Below are positions 53,236 to 64,000 of a stretch of DNA of 64,000 nt, one piece after another. Every line of letters begins with the position of its first letter. Positions within the stretch are counted from its first letter, which is position 1. Where the stretch lies: positions 28,539,570-28,603,569 of the forward strand of contig CM069459.1 in the NCBI GenBank assembly GCA_035610835.1, written 5' to 3'. Made by a program: the position numbers and the translations under genes. The notes below the pieces were generated by a model. That model saw only the letters and a list, made by a program, of their open reading frames with translations. It made no database searches and was not told where the DNA came from. The stretch is from Ophiura sarsii (taxonomy: Eukaryota; Echinodermata; Ophiuroidea; Amphilepidida; Ophiuridae).

Positions 53236-54780
53236 GTAAGCATCCACTCATGACTTTTGTTTGTGCAGACCTATCGACCGACACCCGGACCGATTCTGAG
53301 TTGGCGAGTTGGGTGTAACATCTGTTACGTAGTAACGCGTGTGTCATCCGTATACAGTTCATGCCCCACTAAAAACCTGGCAATTATGATTGATGTTATG
53401 GGTGCATACCACTATTACGCGCTGACGTGTGTTTCTATGGGAAAGATGCCTCGGGAAAACGGCAATATCTTGAGTTACCTTGCGACTTATTTAATGAAAT
53501 CTTGGAATATTTATTAACACACATAGATCTTACCTGGGTCAAAAACTCAGATGGGGGGTGACCGTTTACATTTTTCTATATTTCACCCTTTATACGGAGT
53601 AGTATTTTAAACACGAAATTACACCTTGTAGCCCGTTGTGACCAATGTGTATCCGTCCGCCAATATTTCCAAATAAAACAGTAGATGTATACTCTTTTCA
53701 TTCGAATTATCTCAGGAACACTTCAGTGAACAAATATAGACCAAATTCAATCATTTTGAATGACATATCATGTCAATATTCCCTTATTTAGGAACTACAT
53801 TCGTGATCGCGATCGACGGAAGCTGGGCGTTGGACTGTAATAGTGGTGTGCACCCTTAAAGAGACCCCTTTTCATCCAATTTCAGAAATCATTATTACAT
53901 ATTAAAGAGCAGGAAATTTCAAATTGAATGGTAAATTTGTACTCGATTTGGATACTCCGTTTGGTAAATTCAACATGTACAAGTAGCTACATACCCACTT
54001 GAAATTCATAAAACCCTTCATTTTTGTCATATTTTGGGATTCCCAGATATCAATTTTCACTTTTACAACAAAGGCCCGTGTTTCTTGATCTTATTGAATG
54101 TTAAAAGGATGCATGCTTTATCTTTTTTGATACACCACTCTTACTATAACATAGCAACGCATGTTCATTCATTTGGTCATGATATACTTGCAATAATTGC
54201 CACCAATGTACCGGGGGAAAGGAAGTACATGTTCATGTAAATGCACGAAGCCACACATTATTGGTTAATATTCATGAATTTTAATTCAATCGTCGTGTAG
54301 TCCTACATGTATATAAATTTTAGATATCATAAGTATATTTTCAAAACTATGTGTATCATAAGATTGCCTACATTTGCCTGACCACTCCACAAATTTGTAT
54401 TGATCAAAACTCTCACGACATATGTCAGTAGGCCTAAGGCCTACAGGTCAAAACGATGTCGAAATTTTGATTTCTGGTGCGTTTTGACCCGGTACCCCCC
54501 CCCCCCCCCCCCCCCCACGCCCGTGGAACTGAGTTTTTTAAAGAAATTCTTTTTGTATTAAATTCTTCTAAACATACCCAATCGCAAAAAAATATGCCTG
54601 ATCACCATTTTGGTTCATCTATAATAGAGCTATGCCATTACCGATCTAAACATGTATATTGTTGTTTTCATTTAATATATTTTTGGAAAATTAAACGTGC
54701 AGGACAATTTGCAGTTTATTAAATACAATAATGGGTCGATGAAGATTAGTCCATCTATTGTTTTCATTATTTTAATTTTA
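53236..54780. other. No gene supported
   Basis: AT-rich, one poly-C tract (about 54496-54517). Short frames lack family resemblance. Confidence 0.35.
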
Positions 54781-54975
54781 TTTTTTCCATTCCAATGAAT
54801 ACAATGATTGTAATTTATACTCTTTAATGCATTTCGGTCCATTTAATTGAGTAAAGCCGAGTAAATTAACTACGGTTCTCTTCATTGATAATTCAAAGTA
54901 CTTAAGATAATGAACAATAAAATGTAGTGCGGTGAAGTGCAGTACATTGAAATGCAATACAAGCAAGTGCAGTGC

Positions 54976-55195
54976 AGTGCAGTGCAGTACGATACGATAC
55001 GATACGATACGATACGATACGATACGATACGATACGATACAATAAAATAAAATAAAATAAAATAAAATAAAATAAAATAAAATAGTAAAATAAAATAAAA
55101 TAAAATAAAATAAAATAAAATAAAATAAAATAAAATAAAATAAAATAAAATAAAATAAAATAAAATAAAATAACATAAAATAACATAAAATAACG
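54976..55195. repeat. Pentanucleotide arrays (GATAC)n then (AAAAT)n
   Basis: GATAC repeats at about 54990-55040 change into AAAAT repeats to 55195. This produces long artificial reading frames on the minus strand. Confidence 0.97.
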
Positions 55196-55285
55196 CGGAG
55201 TGCATTAGACACTTTCAATGCACTCCGCGTATTTTAGTTTCTTGCTTTCTGATTGGTTCGCAACTACTAAGAGTGTATGAATACA
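55195..55285. repeat. Partial copy of the ACGCGGAGTGCA element
   Basis: ACGCGGAGTGCATTAGACAC and TTTCTGATTGGTTCGCAACT match the complete copy at 55556-55650. Confidence 0.75.
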
Positions 55286-55400
55286 ATACAATACAATACA
55301 ATACAATACAATACAATACAATACAATACAATACAATACAATACAATACAATACAATACAATACAATACAATACAATACAATACAATACAATACAATATA
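55281..55400. repeat. Pentanucleotide array (AATAC)n
   Basis: About 23 copies of ACAAT/AATAC immediately after the partial element. Confidence 0.97.
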
Positions 55401-55407
55401 ATATAAT

Positions 55408-55790
55408 ACAGATAATATATTGATATGATCTATGTAATAACGATTAAAAACAGGTCAACAAGTTTGCTATTCCACAGTGAAAATCGGTGAATCCGCGATG
55501 CCTGAACAACGAATCAAAACAAAGCTCGTGGTGCGCGCATTAATTTAACGGCTCACACGCGGAGTGCACTAGACACTTTCAATGCTTTCTTCTTGCTTTC
55601 TGATTGGTTCGCAACTACTAAGAGTGTATGATTTACAGTATGAATACAATATAATGCACTCCGCGTGTGAGCAGTTCAATGCGCGCATTCGTTGTTCAGG
55701 AACCGCGGGTTCGCCGATTTTCACTGCGGGTGTTAGCAAACTTGTTAACATGTTTTTATTCGTTTTTACATAGATCAATATTATGCTTAA
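55408..55790. mobile_element. Palindromic MITE with inner ACGCGGAGTGCA repeats
   Basis: Inverted arms: GATCTATGTAA, AACAAGTTTGCTA, CAGTGAAAATCGG, CTGAACAACGAAT and GCTCACACGCGGAGTGCA occur in order on the left and mirrored on the right (to about 55790). Pairing of about 130 bp with indels. Lies about 200 bp downstream of the GPCR stop codon. Confidence 0.7.
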
Positions 55791-55853
55791 ATTGTGAATT
55801 ATGATTTGTATAGTGTCGTGTATGATTAGGTCAATACATGCGTTCATGTTCAT

Positions 55854-55859
55854 TTTATT
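55854..55859 (-). promoter_or_regulatory. Possible poly(A) signal for the GPCR
   Basis: AATAAA on the minus strand about 130 bp after the stop codon; position plausible, not otherwise supported. Confidence 0.35.
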
Positions 55860-55985
55860 TCCCCACAAATGTTACTATTTCTTCAAATATGTTTGATTAA
55901 AAGAGGTGGTTTTGCGCTCGTGCTATTTCTTCGGTTAATGTAAATTCTGTGAAGTAAAACCACTCTTTAAATATATCTTTTAGAT

Positions 55986-58940
55986 TCAGGGACGCTCTCC
56001 TTTAACGCTCAGTTTACTAGCAGAAGTACTATTACTACTACTACTACTACTACCACCACGATATTTATGTATTAGGTCAAATATAACTATCGATAAAGTA
56101 TAAAGAAATGGATTGATAGCGGAATTAATGGGCAGCACAAACGTTACAATCCACGTATAGACATGGGGTGTAACTAGAAGAATCCCACTTTGTACAAAAA
56201 TAGAGAGTATTATGATAGGCAACCAGCACATCATATCTGTAAGCACAATCACGCCCATCTTGATAGCCATTCGAAGTTCGTCCTTTTGATTTTGATCTCG
56301 ACCAGCATCTTTGGCCGTTTGTCGGGCAGTTATGAAAATACCAATATAGCAAAACATAATGATCCCGATCGCTATGAAATTGATAACGGAAAAAACGACT
56401 ATACCAAAGTACATGCCTGGTTTGGTCCCAATTATTGTTTTCAAAGTGTTCTTAAATACAATTAGACGGGAATTACTATCATAAAGTCCCAGATCATATT
56501 CCACGTACTTTGTTTCAAAAATATAGCTCCTTGAAAGCGGGAGACCAGTGCACACCTCGGATACATCGTATAACGCAGGGCTAATTCCTGATAAAATGGT
56601 TGCTGTAATGCCTAAACCTACAGCCAATACCCAGAGACCAACAATTACTGTTCTCGCTGAATTTGTACCTAATCGATAACTACTATACATGTATCTTATT
56701 CCCATAAATCTATCTATGCTTATCAACGTTATAAACAACACGGATGCTTCACTGGATATAATGGAGAACGCCCCTGCTACTGTGCAGGTAATGCTTGATC
56801 GCCATGCTTCAGATGGAAAATAATTTGCATAGTATACATCTGCTGATGTTATAACAAGCATATACAAACCCATTATCAAATCTGATGCTGAGAGATTTGA
56901 GATAAATAAAAGCTGAACCTTGCTTTGTCGATTTCGTCTACACCGATAGCATAATGCAGATATATTGCTTATTACTGCAAACATACCGAATAGCCACATT
57001 ATTATTCTTTGGATTTGATTTGAAAGTAATCTGCCACATGTGAGAAATTGTGATGCCGGAATTGTGGCGGTGCAAATTGCTGACTCGATAAAGCAACAGG
57101 TAGCGGAATTGTCAATTAAGATTTCGGTTGAGTTTGGAAATGTTTGAAAAGACTCATAATTCACCAGGTGCAACATATTCGATCTCAAATCTACTATGTC
57201 AAGATAGCTTATTGAAATATTTCCAAAATATTCGATTGACTGAAAGACATTGAACTCATTCACAGACATATTGAGATATTTCAAACTAATCATGCTTTGA
57301 AATGTACCATTTCGTAAATACGATAACTTATTGTTAGAAAGACTAAGATATTTAATAAAACGGTAGTGCACAGAGGTTGGTAACTGAAATAAGATCAGAT
57401 TATTATGACTCAGATCGAGATATTGTAGTTTATCAAGTGAGAATAATACATGTGAATCTATTATTTTGATGTGATTATGTGACAGTAGTAATTGTTCAAG
57501 CATGACGAGGTATTCAAATTGATTCAGGTGTAACTCTTCAATGTCATTTCTGGAGAGATCCAACTTCCATAAATCGACAAATCGTTCAAATTGCTCTGGG
57601 TGAAGATCCGTGATATCGTTATCCGACAAATGTAACGTTGTTAGGTTGTCGATTCCATCAAAATGCTGCGGTTTTAGTTTTACAATACTGTTGCCGGATA
57701 GATCCAAATGATAAAGACTGGCAAGGCTTTTGAATTGCTGTGGATGGAGCGCCACAATGCGATTTTTAGAGAGATCTAACCATTCCAGATTGGTTTTAAC
57801 CCCATCAAACTGCGTTAGGCTTAGCTCCACAATCTTATTGTTTGATAGATATAGCTGCGACAGACTCGTAAGGGATTCGAACTGCTGTGGGTGTAGCTTC
57901 ACGATATTATTATTGGAAAGGTATAACACCCCTAGCCAGATTAATCCCTCAAACTGCTGTGGGTGTAGCTTCACGATATTATTATCGGAAAGGTATAACG
58001 CCTTTAGCCAGATTAGTCCTTCAAATTGCTGTGGGTCCAGCTCATCGATGCTATTGCCTGATAGATCTAAACGAATCAGACTGGTTAATGTTTGAAATTG
58101 CTGCGGGTGTATCTTCAAAATGTTATTGTAAGCCACTTTGAGACCCTGAAGTTGGAGAGGTCCTTGGAAGTGCATTGGGTTAAGCTCTGTAATGTTATTG
58201 TTAGACAGATCCAAGAGCCTCATAGAAATGCTACTTTTAAACTGTTCCTGCTGTATCTCAACAATACGATTGTTGTAAAGAACCAATCGTTCCAGGTTGA
58301 TAAGTCCCTCAAACTGGTCAGCGTGTAGTTGCACAATATCATTGTTGTATAAATACAAGAACGTCAATGTGGCGAGTCCTCGGAATGCCTTCGGATGTAA
58401 ATCAACCAAATGATTATCAGATAGATCTAACAAAGTCAGGTTTGTAAGCCCTGCAAACTGATGTGGTTCCAACTTACCGATCTGATTTTCTGCCAGGAAT
58501 AACTTAGTTATGATTTTCAGTTCACAATCCTTAGACCCTATCTGCTCCATTCCGTGCAGTCCTGTGTCCGTCCAAGATAAAATCTTCACATTGTCTGGGA
58601 ACAGTATCGGTACCGTCGATGATGTCCCATTAGTATACGTTAATGATATGTTCAGACAACCAAGAACACACGTGCACTCGGCTGGACATTTAAATTGTCG
58701 AGACATAGTGGTAATCATATCGTATGGCCAAAAGTAGGTTTGAACCTGGCAGCTAACGGTGCAATTTATGGGCTGGTCATATTGACAACGGATTGCAGGA
58801 ATGACTAATAGTAGCTGGAGAAAGCTGATGGTAATGAACATTATAAATCCAGATCGATATAAGAATTCAATTGTACTTCGACGTACTAACGTCGTCATGG
58901 TTATCGTAGACACAAAGCGTAGAAAACCGCTGAAAGTCAA
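55986..58940 (-). CDS. Intronless LRR-containing class A GPCR (LGR/RXFP-like)
   Basis: 984 residues. Residues about 30-50 form a signal or anchor (FIMFITISFLQLLLVIPAI). Cysteines at 60-95 form an LRR N-cap. About nineteen 24-residue leucine-rich repeats span 142-600 (pattern LxxLxLxxNxIxxLxPxQF), followed by a Cys-containing hinge (CC 615-616, C623, C635). Seven membrane segments lie between 645 and 950: NLSASD in TM2 (682-687), DRF for DRY at the end of TM3 (743-745), Cys719-Cys797 as the likely disulfide, TDMMCWLP in TM6 (901-908) and NPFLY in TM7 (943-947). The 7TM spelling is closest to LGR and relaxin-family receptors. No LDLa module is seen, so it resembles a type A/B layout. It would bind an extracellular ligand and signal through G proteins; the ligand is unknown. 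The C-tail has a serine run. Lack of introns suits lineage-expanded echinoderm GPCRs. Met16 is an alternative start. Confidence 0.93.
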   Translation of the reverse strand: MTFSGFLRFVSTITMTTLVRRSTIEFLYRSGFIMFITISFLQLLLVIPAIRCQYDQPINCTVSCQVQTYFWPYDMITTMSRQFKCPAECTCVLGCLNISLTYTNGTSSTVPILFPDNVKILSWTDTGLHGMEQIGSKDCELKIITKLFLAENQIGKLEPHQFAGLTNLTLLDLSDNHLVDLHPKAFRGLATLTFLYLYNNDIVQLHADQFEGLINLERLVLYNNRIVEIQQEQFKSSISMRLLDLSNNNITELNPMHFQGPLQLQGLKVAYNNILKIHPQQFQTLTSLIRLDLSGNSIDELDPQQFEGLIWLKALYLSDNNIVKLHPQQFEGLIWLGVLYLSNNNIVKLHPQQFESLTSLSQLYLSNNKIVELSLTQFDGVKTNLEWLDLSKNRIVALHPQQFKSLASLYHLDLSGNSIVKLKPQHFDGIDNLTTLHLSDNDITDLHPEQFERFVDLWKLDLSRNDIEELHLNQFEYLVMLEQLLLSHNHIKIIDSHVLFSLDKLQYLDLSHNNLILFQLPTSVHYRFIKYLSLSNNKLSYLRNGTFQSMISLKYLNMSVNEFNVFQSIEYFGNISISYLDIVDLRSNMLHLVNYESFQTFPNSTEILIDNSATCCFIESAICTATIPASQFLTCGRLLSNQIQRIIMWLFGMFAVISNISALCYRCRRNRQSKVQLLFISNLSASDLIMGLYMLVITSADVYYANYFPSEAWRSSITCTVAGAFSIISSEASVLFITLISIDRFMGIRYMYSSYRLGTNSARTVIVGLWVLAVGLGITATILSGISPALYDVSEVCTGLPLSRSYIFETKYVEYDLGLYDSNSRLIVFKNTLKTIIGTKPGMYFGIVVFSVINFIAIGIIMFCYIGIFITARQTAKDAGRDQNQKDELRMAIKMGVIVLTDMMCWLPIIILSIFVQSGILLVTPHVYTWIVTFVLPINSAINPFLYTLSIVIFDLIHKYRGGSSSSSSNSTSASKLSVKGERP

Positions 58941-60085
58941 ATCGAAATCTCAGTGTGGTTCAAACAGTTGGATTTCGTGAAACTCTCTGATCTCTTCTCT
59001 GATACGCTGACAAGAAAGGTTGGCACCTTAGTTTCATCAATACAAGTGTTTGTTATTTTACTATATCTCTTGAAATCATCCCGCCTCGATATCCGACTAA
59101 TTTATATCTAGCAATCGTGGAGATGTGCTTTTCACTATGTATACCATTGCATATATAGCGTGAATCAGTATTGAGTTAGTTGCTGGATATGATAGCAGCC
59201 AATAATGAGTGATAGTACCGTACTCCATCAATCGCACCACGCATGCTCTTTCAATAGTCTCAATAGACTGTGGCGGAGTTATGGGCGTTATACCGTTTAG
59301 AAGGGAATTTATCTTCAAAAAGAGCATCGACCTTTATAAAACGACTTGTATGTAATAATATATCTCTAAGATTAAAGGCGAACAGTACTATTCATGAAAC
59401 CAAGCATTACATGGTAGGAAAATATTTATCTAACGTACGAGTTGAACACAGAACTATAACATTCAATCAAACGAATTTAAACTGCACATCCCAACCTGTG
59501 ATTATTTCAAATTCGCGTCCGATTGTTTGTATCGAAAGTGCTGATGGGAAAGCCATACTAATATCATGAAGTATTGTGACGTCATCGTTACCCAACCTCC
59601 TCATCAGCTACGTAATCACGTAGGAATTCAATGCATAAATCGAAAATATCAATACATGAAACAGAGATGTGGAAATCTTGTAACTGTTTCGTCATAGCTT
59701 CGATCCATATGGTGAAACACCCTACAGGTGTGGGTGTGTGTGGGGGGGGGGGGGTGGGGGGCGTCCCCGTCAAAAGCCGATTTTGTCCTCAAGAGCCGTT
59801 CAGATGGATTGCCGCTTCCACTGAACAGGTTGAGAGGCTCTTTTCAGAGCCATCAATTCTTCATAAGTAGGAAAGGGCACCTACTCTCAAATCATCGGGC
59901 AAGGGGCAGCCCAAATAATGATAACAAAAGAAGTAGCAATCTCTATGTTTTGTTTAATATTATAATAATTTGGTCATGAAGAAGTCAGAGCTAATCCCGA
60001 CGAAAGCTTGACAGATTAAAACTTGTCGACGGCGAACCCGTTAAACTTTTAACTTATATCATGAATACCCGTCGTAAAAGCCTAT
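58941..60085. other. GPCR upstream region and unassigned sequence
   Basis: A minus-strand TATA-like AGATATAAAT at 59108-59099 lies about 160 bp upstream of the GPCR start codon and could be its TATA box (weak). A G-run is at 59743-59760. No other gene supported. Confidence 0.3.
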
Positions 60086-60086
60086 C

Positions 60087-60290
60087 TCACAATTTAATCA
60101 TAAATATATTCCAAGTTACAGAGCGATACGATTCCTAATTACCTCAAAATCATGGTTTAAGAGTGAATTTATAGGAAAAAATAAACTCTCCGTTAACCTG
60201 ACAGTTCATTGAAGTAATTAAGAATCGTATCGCCCTGTAACTTGGAATGTATGTGCGATTTATGATCAGAATATGAATCTGCAAGAATAT
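60087..60290. mobile_element. Inverted-dimer copy of the TTAA MITE family
   Basis: The left half (TTCCAAGTTACAGAGCGATA) is in one orientation and the right half (TATCGCCCTGTAACTTGGAA) in the other, so this copy is a palindrome made of two half-elements of the family at 62648. Confidence 0.7.
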
Positions 60291-61956
60291 CTGCTTCCAA
60301 TCTACTTGTTTAAAATTTTGAGCAACTTTGTTTAACATGTTAAACAACGTTGCGCGACGCACTGGTTTACTTGTGTTGTTTGAGCGTTTTAACAGTGTGA
60401 ACATGTTGCAAGATTTTTTGATACTAGATATTAAACAAACACTTTTTGCGATGATAAATGTAGTATTCTTTGTATTGAATATATTTAGCTTCTGGATTGG
60501 TCCCTATACAAGATCATTTGATGGAACCCCCTCTTAATTGCCACCTTGCTCCCGTCGCCATTGTGTAAAGATCTATGGCTATCAAGTTTCAACTGAATAT
60601 TCAACAATTTAAGCTGATTTGAAGTTTTACGTTCATTGATACAAGTTTATTTTTCAATTTGTATTGCTCCATAAATATTGGTTGGTATTAAATGTTAAAT
60701 TAGTCCTCGGTTTACATGAATTTAATAGTCATGCTAGTAGATTGTTTAATAGTAACAAAATCCATCTAATCGGCCAAAGATGACTTCTACCAAATTTGTT
60801 TCATTTTCACCATGAAATCTGGAAGATTACCAGTGACTTGTTATCTGAAGCAAAGTCATAACCTCCCTGATTCAATTGGAGATTTTTTTAAACAAGATAT
60901 ATACAAAAAAAAGTGTAAAGCATTAACTCAAACTCGGGCCAGCAATCAGAACACCTACCTTTAAGAGGCATTCAGAAATGCTGAGTAAATGCCCCCCCCC
61001 CCACCATTTTTTTTTTTTTTTTTGAAGGAATCATTAGGCCTACATCATGAAAGGGTTTATACATATATTTAATTTCCTTTGTATGGAGAAATCTCACGGA
61101 TTAAGAAAAATCCGTAATTGTTATGATATATTTTCCATCAAATATATCTGTTCATTTATCAGTTCTGGCGCTACAGTATAACCTATGAGCTGATGGATTA
61201 TGTGGAAAAAAAATCTAAAACAAGTGACCGTGCTCCAATCGCCATCAGTAAGTATAGACTATACATATAGAGGCATTTGGTGAAACGTACTTACGTATCT
61301 CGTGACTATTTTGGTCGACGAGACAACGAAGAATATGCAATTACGTTAACACTTTCTTTTACCATACAAAACAGGATTGTTCAGAAACCTTTTCTAATTT
61401 TCAAAGTCTATCTCAACAATTACTGAACCAATACCAGCCTGGGCATATTTGTACTTATTGTATTGCAATTCTCATGGTGATTCCAAATATGGTGATGAAA
61501 TTCAATAATGTTGACATTTTTTAAACATTTTGTGACATCTTGGAACTGTCGTCTGCAGACAGACAACGGCCACAGGGAAAGTGTTAAAACTCACTCCGTA
61601 AAGGTTATTTTAGCTGACTGCATTCATCATTCAGATCTAAATTTAAACTTGATTATTTTCTAAACACTGAATCAAGCAAATGAAAATGGTTGTGGATTTT
61701 CAAATTAATCAATTTCTTTACAGGACTTGTTCGTTGTATTTTGTAGCATTGTCGATTTTTATTTTCATAATTACTTTTTTTCATTCTAAGGGAAATGGTA
61801 GGCTTCAAGTCTTTGACGGAATAAAATGCAACGTAAGGGAAAAAAATTGTAATGAAAATATATACCTCAAATAATATTTTTAAAAAAATAATGATAAACC
61901 AAATAAAACAGTTAGAAATTGTGTGAAATATTGACATACTATTTGTAACTTTGTAG
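60291..61956. other. No gene supported
   Basis: AT-rich with T- and C-runs near 60990-61023; nothing recognised. Confidence 0.3.
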
Positions 61957-61964
61957 CCCTAGAC

Positions 61965-62271
61965 CAGTTGTTCTCAACCTTTTTGTCCCACGACCCCTTT
62001 TGACATTCCTGGTCAGTACCGTGACCCCAAAAACAAAAATTGAAAAAAAAGAACCCAGCCGTATATCATAAATGAAACTGGTTAGTTTGGATGCGAGCGT
62101 AGCGAGCAGGAAATTTGCATATTTGAACGTTTCTTTTGGGTTTTTCTAAGTTTTTTAAAGCGAAATGTAACATGGTTCCCCCAAAACCTATATTCACGAG
62201 CACCTCATGACCCCCTGGAAAACCCCAAACGACCCCCATGGGGGTCACGACCCCCAGGTTGAGAACCCCTG
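61965..62271. mobile_element. hAT MITE (CAG-GGTTCTCAACC type) with exact TSD
   Basis: Ends CAGTTGTTCTCAACC and GGTTGAGAACCCCTG; target duplication CCCTAGAC at 61957-61964 and 62272-62279. Subterminal GACCCC / GGGGTC tracts on both sides. These ends match the hAT (Charlie-like) group known from vertebrates. Confidence 0.93.
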
Positions 62272-62419
62272 CCCTAGACGTATCAACAATTTAAAGTAGG
62301 CCTAGATAATTTTGTTTAATATGCCCTTGTGTTTTTAAAGATGTGATAACTATCTTTTGTTCGTATAATGCTTTGTCTGTTAACCACTTTTTTCAAGGTC
62401 TAGTTTGTCACACATAGTT

Positions 62420-62520
62420 GTCAATGCGTAACAATAACTCTCCAATCTTAACAATAACTCTCCATTCTTAACAAAAACTCTCCATTCTTAGCAATAACTC
62501 TCCATTCGTGCTTTTACGAA
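62420..62520. repeat. 20-bp tandem repeat AACAATAACTCTCCATTCTT
   Basis: Four to five units with minor variation. Confidence 0.85.
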
Positions 62521-62647
62521 TGCAGAGTTATTGTTTGTAGGCTCCATTCGTGCACAATAATGGAGCGAAATAACATGAGGTCTCAGCTCAGGTGTGAATT
62601 AATATACGGAGAATGCGTGTACGTCGAAGAACGAAATGCTATATTAA

Positions 62648-62912
62648 AGGCATATTATGTGATCTTTTCCAGAGAGCGCCCTCTATTCATGATTTTTTTT
62701 TAGAAAGTAGATTTTCTTGCAGATTTACATTTCCGATCATAAATCATACATACATTCCAAGTTACAGAGCGATACGATTCCTAATTACCTCAAAATCATG
62801 GTTTTAGAGTGAATTTAGAGTGAAAATATAAACTGTCGTGTTATCACGACAGTTTTCAATTTTTTTTTTTCGATGTTGAGAGCGGTCCCTTGAAAGATCA
62901 CATAATATACCT
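62648..62912. mobile_element. 265-bp TTAA MITE, complete copy
   Basis: Left AGGCATATTATGTGATCTTT and right GAAAGATCACATAATATACC then T; TTAA outside both (62644-62647, 62913-62916). Contains the hairpin AAACTGTCGTG / CACGACAGTTT. AG terminus with TTAA fits a Kolobok-type element. Confidence 0.85.
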
Positions 62913-63077
62913 TTAAATGATTACCAAGGATGTGATGTGTATTCCTACCATTTCAGTATTGTGCTCACCATAAAAATAATTATAAAATTAGCGATTAAAT
63001 TATTTTTCTATACATCGTTGGCATGGCATAATGCCGATATGAAAATGCGTAACAGTGCGAGTGCGTTATGTGGTGTT

Positions 63078-63200
63078 CTTAAAGGCATATTCTGCGATCT
63101 TTTATTTGTTTTGAAAGCAGAAAGCGGATGAAAGCAGATTTTCTTGCAGATTTACATTTCTGATCATAAATCATAAATATATTTTGAGTTACAATTCTCA
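63078..63200. mobile_element. TTAA MITE family, 5' partial copy
   Basis: Starts after TTAA with AGGCATATTCTGCGATCTTT and continues through CTTGCAGATTTACATTTCTG; the right half is missing. Confidence 0.7.
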
Positions 63201-64000
63201 AAAATGCCATGTCCGCTCCCTGAGAATTTAACGATGCGTCCCAAACTTGAAGAATATGAGGCCTTTCAAAATGGTGTCGACCGGCAACTTCCAAACTGCA
63301 TCGAGCAGAACGGTAAAAAGTGAAAATATTACCCCAAATCTCTTTTATCTCACCGTATTTGGAAACGCCGCAAAATACAACTTTGTGAGAGAGACAATCT
63401 ATCACCAACACCAGCGCAATCTACCAAACGGGCAGACGGGTGAAAAACGGTTTGTTTTTCTCCGGCACATGGACATGACTTGCGAGCTGACAAGTCATGT
63501 AACCGAGCGTCAAATCACTCGGCTAATCGGAAACATTCGGAACCGATCGTATATTTTCGGATTTGAAATGGTCTATGGACTCTATAGCATTATGATGCTG
63601 ACTTAAAGGTGAACCAAAATAGTGATTCAAGTTTGTTTTATTCGATGGAGGATATTGTAAAAAGAAAAAGAAAAAACCCCGTTTAATATTGCACCGGAAA
63701 CCAAATATTGTTTTTATTTCATAGTTCTGGGGGTTGGTAACATTAAACCTTTAAATGAGCATTTTGACTAAAGCAACTATATTTACCAGGATGCCAGATT
63801 GTTAAATATTTTAACAAACAAGTTGTGGATGAAAAAAGAACATTAAAGAATTCCTGGAAGGATACGCCAGGGGCCCGAGAAAGTACCTTTTTTTTTTATG
63901 TGGTCACTCATAATTTACGATCATCTGAATTTCATTTGACAGTAATAAGACCTTTTTTGCGGTAACAAATCAAATGATCAGTCTCACCATAGAAACTCAT
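63201..64000. other. Unassigned, with dispersed repeat at 63585-63700
   Basis: 63585-63700 (TAGCATTATGATGCTGACTT, GTGATTCAAGTTTGTTTTAT) is related to 50128-50235. The open frame 63247-63606 overlaps this repeat and has no family match, so it is not called a gene. Confidence 0.5.

Noticed and set aside
54778..55396. Long minus-strand frames rich in Tyr, Ile, Phe, Leu
   Set aside because: They are translations of pentanucleotide microsatellites; 5-bp repeats stay open in all frames.
63247..63606. 119-codon plus-strand frame
   Set aside because: It ends in a dispersed repeat also seen at 50128 and has no family likeness or splice context.

Overview
The window looks like nuclear DNA of an invertebrate deuterostome, most likely an echinoderm. 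This is inferred from spliced exons with GT/AG introns, an intronless leucine-rich-repeat GPCR, very dense small DNA transposons (MITEs), and frequent taggcctac-like words. No species can be assigned. Real host-gene content is low and most of the 64 kb is repeats at different stages of decay.

Host genes: (1) A complete TMEM107 gene (ciliary transition-zone membrane protein) lies on the minus strand between 32273 (start codon) and 22339 (stop). Its five short coding exons join in phase to give 138 residues. None is long enough to show up as a normal ORF, so the gene is easily missed. Its introns hold at least eight transposon insertions or satellites. (2) A 984-residue intronless LRR-containing class A GPCR (LGR/relaxin-receptor-like 7TM) lies on the minus strand at 55986-58940. 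(3) An exon of an alpha-kinase domain (TRPM6/7- and eEF2K-type) is on the plus strand at 5152-5372.

Left third (1-19.9 kb): this is a graveyard of transposase and retroelement fragments. It holds a spliced but frameshifted transposase-like gene with a GDGR-x-DSPG motif (220-2090) and a second degraded copy (9083-9300). It also holds a Ty3/gypsy gag-like ORF (3437), a tRNA-derived SINE (4282), a zinc-finger ORF remnant (8240-8606), a roughly 310-bp satellite (9590-12480), and an ORF with twenty 13-residue acidic repeats (13510-14586). Further right are a Y-box cold-shock-domain ORF just downstream of a retroviral-type primer-binding-site look-alike (17136-17716), a MULE transposase remnant (18458-18802) and a gypsy RNase H fragment (19298-19666). 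Several short coding segments recur two to six times through this region.

Middle (20-45 kb): TMEM107 plus many MITEs. Several have exact target-site duplications: hAT-type at 27922, 31705 and 61965, piggyBac-type at 28886, and TA- or TTAA-flanked families. An 816-bp almost perfect hairpin sits inside a minisatellite at 43.1-44.4 kb.

Right (45-64 kb): three 1.18-kb tandem units with poly-C junctions that share a hAT element with the array end (46196-49828); a GC-rich 2.9-kb fold-back structure (50359-53235) with a 21-bp satellite at its heart; pentanucleotide microsatellites (54.99-55.4 kb); the GPCR; then further MITEs.
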